Positions 58,632-64,000 of a stretch of DNA of 64,000 bases are shown piece by piece. The stretch's first letter is position 1; each line of letters opens with the position of its first letter. The translations under genes and the position numbers were made by a program. Source of the stretch: Cytophagales bacterium (GTDB lineage: Bacteria; Bacteroidota; Bacteroidia; Cytophagales; Bernardetiaceae); contig JAAFJX010000013.1 of NCBI GenBank assembly GCA_013299045.1, positions 55,844 to 119,843 of the forward strand, given 5' to 3'. The notes beneath the pieces are model-generated. The model saw only the letters and a program-made list of their open reading frames with translations. It made no database searches and was not told where the DNA came from.

Positions 58632-58911
58632 CATAGCGGTAGTTATGGCTGGTTGCCAATACACGACTCTTGCTCAAAGTTGATATCTACAGCAGAGCCG
58701 CCCCAGATACATTTTGGTGGTATTAAAGAACAACAGAATATCAAAAAAGTTACATAGTCGTCCCTTAAAAACACGTTTAAGGTCGTGATAAAATAAATTA
58801 ATTGTTAGGGAAGTGCTACTAATTTATTGATAAAGTTGGAAATAACATTTTTTAGAGACAATTTTACGTTTAAAACTTAGTAAATCCAACAATTCGGCAA
58901 CAAACCAATGC
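58632..58911. other. Gap between crtY and the cassette region
   Basis: No gene. It contains the dispersed motif TAGTCGTCCCTTAAAA (58755-58770). Base composition becomes more A/T-rich towards the attC-like site at 58912. Confidence 0.6.
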
Positions 58912-58987
58912 GCCCAACATCACATTGGCGAAAGCGTAGTAAATGTGCTAAGATTTCCCCGCCTTCGCCAAGCCTTTTTCGTTGGGC
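58912..58987 (+). repeat. attC-like recombination site 1
   Basis: GCCCAAC at 58912-58918 (fits the integron R'' form RYYYAAC), six bases, TTGGCGAA..GCG at 58925-58936, a central spacer, CGC.TTCGCCAA at 58960-58971, nine bases, then GTTGGGC at 58981-58987 (fits R' GTTRRRY). The two arms fold into a long imperfect hairpin with an unpaired centre, as attC sites do. A gene start follows 39 bases later without its own promoter box. Confidence 0.65.
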
Positions 58988-59026
58988 GTGATTGTAAAAA
59001 GACAACAAAACATAAAACATTGAATT

Positions 59027-61156
59027 ATGGGTGAAATTTCACGTACCATAGGAATTGCAGGGGAAAACATAACCATTGAGAATTTTTGTAAAAAAATATT
59101 AGGGTGGCGTGGCACTGCAAATGTTGAATTTGGTTGTAAAAACCGCAATAAACACGGAAAAAGAACCCACGACATAGATTTTTTTGTTTCTTATTCGTGT
59201 CCACTAATTTATGACACGCAACAATGTATTTACACTTCTGTAAAATATACTCAACTACTTTCGAACATAAAAAAGACTTTTATTGACTATGCTAATGCAA
59301 TAACGCAGTCTTCCGAGTGTTTTCCTCTTGATGAACAATATCAAAAAATAACTGCAAATGTCAAAAATTCAAATTATAGATACAGTCAAGTAATTTTTTG
59401 GCTTAATCATAGTGAAAATGAATATAAAGACTTAGCAAAAGAATTAAGTAATGTTAATGCAGAACTCGAACACGAATTTGATAATATTTATCTCGTAGAT
59501 AACTTTAGAATAACATTTTTGTATACCATAATTAAGTTTGCACGACAACTCTATCCTTCTGATAATGATAAAATAACATTCTATTATCCTGCAACAGGCA
59601 TTAATGACAACTCAAAGCAAGGTAGAGAAGAAAACGGCTTAGTTTTTCCTGTTCAATTTATTAATTGTCCTATTATTCCACTAAGAATTATAGATAAACA
59701 AGGATACAAAATATTGTATCTTGCAGTTCGGGAAAATTTTGAAGAAGAAACTTTGAAAAGACTTTTGGGGCTTGCACAATCTTTAACAAGTGGTTGGTGC
59801 AACAAGATAATTATTTGTTTTCCTGATTACCAAGAAATAAAGCATTCAGCAATAAAAGATACGATTTTTTTTAATTTTAATCAATCAGAATTTACAGATA
59901 TGATTGAAATAAAGAGTTATCAAGATACTTTTAAGTCATTTGAAAAAAATGAAACTTCTGAATTTTTAAAACCTATTGAAACAGAGCCAGAATTTAACAT
60001 TGAAACAATGTTACCTTTTGGAGATAGACTTAGACAACTTTTGGCACAATCCAAAGTTCAGAAAAATGAAATTCAAACATTGCTTAATCGTAGAGGTATT
60101 TATGTGAATAATAAATTTGGTAAGGAAGAACTTATCCCTATTTTAACAACATCTTTGATAAGTCCAAGCGAATTTGAATACATCAGAAGAAGGCATAATG
60201 CAAAAGAAGTAGCAGAAAAAATAACAACTCAAACATTAATAGTAGATAATACTACTTCTCTAACTGAAGCAATGCAAAAAGTTAGAGTTTCTGTTTCAGA
60301 AGCCGTAAAAAAGGCTAACCCAGATAATGAAATTGTAAGTTTTTCTAATTTTGTTCATAAAAATAATGGCGAAATAGAAGCGGAATGTCATTTCAAAAGA
60401 CCGATTTTAACGAAAGATTGGGCAAGCATAAATCAAACTCAAAGATTAAAAATCACTTTTTCCGTACCTAAGAAGTATGATAAAAAGACTGATAAAATAA
60501 ACATTTTTATAGGGGCAACATCCAATGACGCAAAAAATATAGGTAAAGATGTAGTAAAAAATATTACTACTGAATTACGAAAAGAAGGTATTATTCGTGA
60601 AGATGCTCTATTAGAAAAAATAACAGCAAATGACTTTGCCAACGAACACCGAACTAATTTTTTATTAAGTTTTTTGAATTTAACCCAAGAGGAAAGTAAA
60701 GTATTAAAATTTTTTGGTGTTACAGACTTAGAATTTGCTATTTCAGATGAAATTATAGAAAAGTTGCCTGAAGATATAGCATCTTTAAAAAATAAAGTAG
60801 AACAGTCTGTTTTTTCAGGTAAAAATCTTGAAGATATAAAATATATAAAAGACAAAAATTATCGCAACTATTTTATTTTTGAAGTAGTTACAGCAAAATA
60901 CATCTTTACTATTGATGATATAAAAGGTAAGGTGCAAATTGAATTTGGTTTTCCTGATATAAAGACAAAATCATTAGACAAAGCAGAATTTGAATTTAAA
61001 ATAGTTGATACGCACCCCGATGTTGAAAAAAATTTATCAGCAAGAGAGTATAAAGAACTTGAAGCATCTTTACAAGACGAATTTAACCGTCTGAAGGTTA
61101 GCAAACTTACTAATGTACCAAGAAAGGATGGGCAACAAGGTAAATTATTTGACTAA
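59027..61156 (+). CDS. Large cassette-borne protein, possible restriction/defence nuclease
   Basis: A 709-residue protein, very A/T-rich in codon choice compared with every core gene around it. No confident family. The N-terminus (GEISRTIGIAGENITIENFCKKILGW, then HDIDFFVSY at 48-56 and YTSVKYTQ at ~69-76) has the order of a PD-(D/E)XK-like nuclease: Glu13 in the first helix, Asp49/Asp51, then Ser-Val-Lys73 in place of Glu-x-Lys. From memory it recalls GapS4a-type antiphage proteins; this is unverified. The middle and C-terminal parts are alternating helices and strands with no motif I can name. It lies between two attC-like sites, so it is most likely a mobile cassette gene. Confidence 0.6.
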   Translation: MGEISRTIGIAGENITIENFCKKILGWRGTANVEFGCKNRNKHGKRTHDIDFFVSYSCPLIYDTQQCIYTSVKYTQLLSNIKKTFIDYANAITQSSECFPLDEQYQKITANVKNSNYRYSQVIFWLNHSENEYKDLAKELSNVNAELEHEFDNIYLVDNFRITFLYTIIKFARQLYPSDNDKITFYYPATGINDNSKQGREENGLVFPVQFINCPIIPLRIIDKQGYKILYLAVRENFEEETLKRLLGLAQSLTSGWCNKIIICFPDYQEIKHSAIKDTIFFNFNQSEFTDMIEIKSYQDTFKSFEKNETSEFLKPIETEPEFNIETMLPFGDRLRQLLAQSKVQKNEIQTLLNRRGIYVNNKFGKEELIPILTTSLISPSEFEYIRRRHNAKEVAEKITTQTLIVDNTTSLTEAMQKVRVSVSEAVKKANPDNEIVSFSNFVHKNNGEIEAECHFKRPILTKDWASINQTQRLKITFSVPKKYDKKTDKINIFIGATSNDAKNIGKDVVKNITTELRKEGIIREDALLEKITANDFANEHRTNFLLSFLNLTQEESKVLKFFGVTDLEFAISDEIIEKLPEDIASLKNKVEQSVFSGKNLEDIKYIKDKNYRNYFIFEVVTAKYIFTIDDIKGKVQIEFGFPDIKTKSLDKAEFEFKIVDTHPDVEKNLSAREYKELEASLQDEFNRLKVSKLTNVPRKDGQQGKLFD

Positions 61157-61179
61157 CTTGCAAACGGATAAACAACCAC

Positions 61180-61310
61180 GCCCAACATTGTCTTGGCGAA
61201 AGCGGGGCATTTGTACTAAATTTGAGCATTGGAATTCTATTAAACATTTGTGCTAAATTGAACATTTGTACTTCAAATTCCCCACCTTCGCCAAGCCTTG
61301 TCCGTTAGCG
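61180..61310 (+). repeat. attC-like recombination site 2
   Basis: GCCCAAC (61180-61186), six bases, TTGGCGAAAGCGGGG (61193-61207), a ~70-base spacer with repeated CATTTGT.CTAAATT-like phrases, CCCCACCTTCGCCAA (61280-61294), then GTTAGCG (61304-61310). It begins 24 bases after the 709-residue gene. Ten bases at its start (CACGCCCAAC, 61177-61186) are the exact complement of GTTGGGCGTG at 58981-58990, the start of the preceding cassette, as expected for a cassette excised as a circle. Confidence 0.65.
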
Positions 61311-61387
61311 GTCATTGTAAAGCGACACCATACAAAATAGCAATAGAAAGATAAACAGGCAAATCCCAATATTGAAATCAATTAGAA

Positions 61388-61837
61388 ATGGAAACAATCG
61401 AAATAAAATTTGACAACTTTATAATTACGACAGATAAATTGAAAATGGACGTTTTTGCAATTCACGACTTCCTTTCAAAATATTCAGGTTGGAGCGACAA
61501 TATTCCTTTTGACAGAGTAAAAACTTCTATAGACAATTCTTTAAACTTCGGACTATTTCATAACAACAAACAAATTGGGTTTGCAAGAGTTATATCTGAC
61601 TTTTCGACTATTGCGTATTTAGGTGACATTTATGTTTTGGACAATTATCGTGGACAAGGGCTTTCAAAAAAACTAATGGACGCTGTAATTGAACATCCAA
61701 GTTTACAAGGGTTAAGGCGTTGGATTTTATTGACATCGACAGCCGATTGGCTTTATGACAAGTATGGTTTTACTAAATTGCCCAAACCAGAATTATATAT
61801 GGAACTTTTTGACCCAAATGTTTATAAAACGACATAG
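61388..61837 (+). CDS. GNAT-family N-acetyltransferase
   Basis: A 149-residue acetyl-CoA-dependent acyltransferase. Seen: FARVISDFSTIAYLGDIYVLDNYRGQGLSKKLMDAVI with the RGQGLSKKL pyrophosphate-binding loop (R/QxxGxG/A-type), and the terminal WLYDKYGFTKLP. The substrate is unknown. GNAT genes are among the commonest integron cassettes; this one follows an attC-like site by 77 bases and lacks an own promoter box. Its downstream attC-like site is not seen because an IS begins 51 bases after the stop. Confidence 0.88.
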   Translation: METIEIKFDNFIITTDKLKMDVFAIHDFLSKYSGWSDNIPFDRVKTSIDNSLNFGLFHNNKQIGFARVISDFSTIAYLGDIYVLDNYRGQGLSKKLMDAVIEHPSLQGLRRWILLTSTADWLYDKYGFTKLPKPELYMELFDPNVYKTT

Positions 61838-61888
61838 AAAACAAGAATTGTAAAGTTTAAATTTATGACAGAATTACGTTACATACCA

Positions 61889-63052
61889 GGCGACCTCTAA
61901 AAACTCTGATTTTTTTTAATTACCTGATAATGATCATTTTTATGTGGTAAAAATAGGATTAAATATGAAAGAATTTAAACGCCCTCGTGCCTTAGGTTTG
62001 TTTGACTAAGATAGTCGTTTGCAGAAATTATCTCGTCTTGGCGACCCCTTAGATAGACTTTCAAAAGGAATTGATTTTGAGTTATTTAGAGATTTTTGAC
62101 AACAAAACTACAGCGTGAAGCCAAAGGGCCTGGCGGTCATAGGCCTTATCATTATGTATTGATGTTCAAGATATTAATACTGCAACGCTTTTATAATTTA
62201 TCAGATGACCAGGTAGAGTTCCAAATAAATGACCGTTTGAGCTTTATGCGTTTTCTGGATTTGACGATTTCAGACGATGTCCCCAGATAGCAAAACTGTT
62301 TGGTCATTTAAAGAACAACTTACTGAATTAGAAATAGTTGAATCTATTTTTAATCTTTTTTTATCTCATTTGGACGGGCTAGGCCTTATCGTCAGGGAAG
62401 GAAAAATTGTTGATGCTAGCTTTGTTGAAGCACCCATACAGCGGAATACGGAAGAGGAAAATAAGGCCATCAAAGCAGGTGAAATTCCTGAAACCTTCAG
62501 CCAAAACCCTCATAAACAGGCTCAGAAAGACACAGATGCACGTTGGACTAAAAAAGGGTCAAGGTTTTATTTTGGTTACAAAGACCATGTCAAAGTGGGT
62601 GTCCAAAGCAAATTTATCCTTAAGTATGTGGTAACAGAGGCGAGTGTACATGACTCACAACTACTTGATAATCTTTTAGATGAAACAGATAATGAGAAAG
62701 TATTTTATGCTGATTCGTGTTGAGCATATTTTTGGTTTTATGGAAATGAGCATGAACGGAATGTACCTGTATCAAACCACGCACAAAAGAATAAAAGCGG
62801 CTATTGGTATGATGAACTTGGTTTATAATATGTTCAGAAAAATTCAAATAACTGGCCTTTAAAAGCAGAACTCCGTCTTTTTTTGAAAACAACAAAGGTT
62901 TAAAATATTAATAATCAATAACTTAATTAAAAACATTGAATGACTAAAAAATAAGATTGAAAAGATTGATTTAAACCAAATCTCTTTGCCATAAAAAAAA
63001 TCAAACACGGGCAAAATGAATGCCTGCAAAATATTAGTTTTTAGAGGTGGCC
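61889..63052 (+). mobile_element. Dead IS5-family-like element, copy 2
   Basis: Same length (1164 bp) and inverted repeats as 31081-32244. The handful of base differences lie mostly in the last few hundred bases. The left flank is the tail of the GNAT cassette (...ATACCA); the right flank is the duplicated wbqC segment (TTAAGTTC). No target duplication is visible. Confidence 0.88.
61965..62862 (+). pseudogene. IS5-like DDE transposase, same lesions as copy 1
   Basis: It carries the identical in-frame stop, frame changes and internal deletion (FYADS joined to RVEHIFGF) as the remnant at 31157-32054. One amino-acid difference is seen near the end (GMMNL instead of GTMNL). Shared lesions mean the element was already dead when it was copied. 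Confidence 0.88.
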
Positions 63053-63735
63053 TTAAGTTCTATGCAAATTGAGCGTATTCTGCTAGCTTCGCATTATCTA
63101 CCATGTTTGGACTATTGGGCTATTTGGCTTTATGCAGAAAAACACCAAAAACGTGTTTTTATTGAAACCAAAGAACATTACATCAAACAGACTTACCGAA
63201 ACCGCTGCCGTATTTTGCTCACTAACAGGCAGATTGATTTGGTAGTCCCTATTCTGCACACTGGCTCTGCTCAGCCCTTAGAAGAGGTCAGGCTTTGTTA
63301 TAAGCAGAAGTGGCCACAGCAGCATTGGCAGAGTATTCGGAGTGCTTATGGCAAAACGCCCTTTTTTGAGCATTATAGCCCACTTTTTCAAGAGGTTTTG
63401 TTTCAAAAACATGAGCGACTTTTGAGCTTGAATGAAGCGATGCGCCAAGTTTGCTGTCAGATACTAGGGCTTGGCTCTGCCTGCGAGCCAACTGCTTTTT
63501 ATGAAGCCGCGCCAGCCTATACGCATGATGCGCGTGCAAGCCTAAGCCCTAAAAAAGAGGCGCTTTTTGAGCATGAACCCTATTTACAGGCATTTGGAGC
63601 GGGCTTCAGCAATAATTTAAGCATTCTAGACCTTATTTTTGCAGAGGGAAAGAATGGCACAAACTTTTTGGCAGAACTAGGATAAAAGCAAAATGTAGAA
63701 ATCTGTATTTGAGGCAAGTTGGTGGAAAAACAACA
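63050..63735 (+). repeat. 686-bp duplicate of the wbqC locus
   Basis: Matches 39437-40122 with two differences. It begins inside a six-base stretch (GCCTTA) shared by the IS right end/flank and the original locus. It ends at the base where the original terminator stem begins, replaced here by the IS1-like element. Confidence 0.92.
63062..63685 (+). CDS. WbqC-like protein, second copy
   Basis: A 207-residue protein differing from the 39449-40072 product at one residue near the end (Gly for Ser in the sequence GKN-S/G-TN). The frame is open five codons further upstream into the IS junction (63047), but the original ATG is intact. The promoter of the source operon was not copied; expression would depend on the IS or read-through. 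Function as for copy 1. Its own downstream terminator is missing. Confidence 0.85.
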   Translation: MQIERILLASHYLPCLDYWAIWLYAEKHQKRVFIETKEHYIKQTYRNRCRILLTNRQIDLVVPILHTGSAQPLEEVRLCYKQKWPQQHWQSIRSAYGKTPFFEHYSPLFQEVLFQKHERLLSLNEAMRQVCCQILGLGSACEPTAFYEAAPAYTHDARASLSPKKEALFEHEPYLQAFGAGFSNNLSILDLIFAEGKNGTNFLAELG

Positions 63736-64000
63736 GGGATTGCTAGTATTTGTATATTTGATAATAGATTGTAAATTGACTCTTCAAATATAAAACAATT
63801 TATGGAAACTTGCAAAAAATGTTCTTCAAAGGATACCCACCAATTCGGATTTGCTCGCGGCAAACAACGTTATAAATGCAGAAGTTGTGGTATCAGTTTT
63901 ACGCTTGGTGATAGGCGAAATCTTCGTGCTAAACCTCTGCATATCAAGAATACTGCCATTCAGCTTTATCAATTAGGTTTAGGTTTTCGTGCCATTGGAA
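63736..64000 (+). mobile_element. IS1-family-like element, left part
   Basis: The sequence departs from the wbqC duplicate at 63736 (GGGATTGC...) and leads into a transposase gene running off the window. The end is inferred only from the loss of similarity to 40123 onwards; its inverted repeat partner is outside the window. Confidence 0.65.
63802..64000 (+). CDS. IS1-like transposase (3' end outside window)
   Basis: The frame is open from the ATG at 63802 to the window end (66 codons). It starts METCKKCSSKDTHQFGFARGK, then QRYKCRSCGISFTLGD: a zinc ribbon with Cys4/Cys7 and Cys26/Cys29. A helix-turn-helix-like LYQLGLGFRAIG follows. This is the N-terminal (InsA-like) part of IS1-family transposases; Bacteroidota members often encode it as a single frame. 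Whether it is complete cannot be seen. Confidence 0.78.
   Translation, partial: METCKKCSSKDTHQFGFARGKQRYKCRSCGISFTLGDRRNLRAKPLHIKNTAIQLYQLGLGFRAIG

Overview
The window looks like chromosome of a Bacteroidota species, most likely from the Cytophagales (inference). Visible reasons: promoters follow the Bacteroidetes form (TAnnTTTG around -7, sometimes TTTG about 20 bases upstream) and good Shine-Dalgarno sites are scarce. The gene content also fits: BamD-type lipoprotein, WbqC-like, DUF4199 and TPR/SpoIIE signalling proteins, mitochondrial-type aconitase, Sco1 protein and lycopene cyclase. No rRNA, tRNA or CRISPR array was recognised.

Layout. 1-1.2 kb: two paralogous small HTH-like genes and a lipoprotein, with a repeated element at the same distance from two -7 boxes. 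1.4-5.4 kb: ABC ATPase, galE, TPR protein, then a repeat-bearing gap. 5.4-13.8 kb: an Fn3-like protein with an 11-G tract, katG divergent from a di-haem cytochrome c peroxidase, a DUF5682-like protein and a CapA-like protein. 14.2-22.9 kb: TPR protein, TPR-SpoIIE phosphatase, CAP-domain protein, bamD, aconitase. 23-30.7 kb: Na+/solute symporter, Sco1, truA, RsmI-like methylase, HesB/IscA-like protein, apaG, two overlapping Pol-beta-type nucleotidyltransferases, DUF4199 protein.

31-32.2 kb holds a dead IS5-type element that abuts a dispersed repeat and lies just upstream of a giant kinase-ATPase-TPR-GAF-SpoIIE protein. 37.5-43.4 kb: PLD-like remnant, agmatinase-family enzyme, wbqC, dnaK, HepT-like protein, thermonuclease. 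43.6-44.9 kb: another copy of the dispersed repeat, a GTTT/ATTT tract, and an exported protein followed by a small membrane protein. 45-53.6 kb is housekeeping: birA, a TPR protein, NeuD-like acyltransferase with GT2, DUF2071, cobalamin adenosyltransferase with an ABC ATPase, ribE, cysC and an exported protein. 53.6-54.9 kb is a long non-coding stretch with short repeats. 54.9-58.6 kb: rlmN, trpS, mazG-like and crtY-like genes.

58.9-64 kb is the accessory part. Two attC-like inverted repeats delimit integron-like cassettes, with no integrase in the window. The first cassette carries an AT-rich 709-residue protein with a possible nuclease-like N-terminus, the second a GNAT acetyltransferase. 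The array is cut by a second copy of the dead IS, which has the same lesions as the first. That IS is joined to a nearly identical 686-bp duplicate of the wbqC locus, which is cut in turn by an IS1-like element running off the end. The region appears to be recently assembled and is where I would look first for something new.
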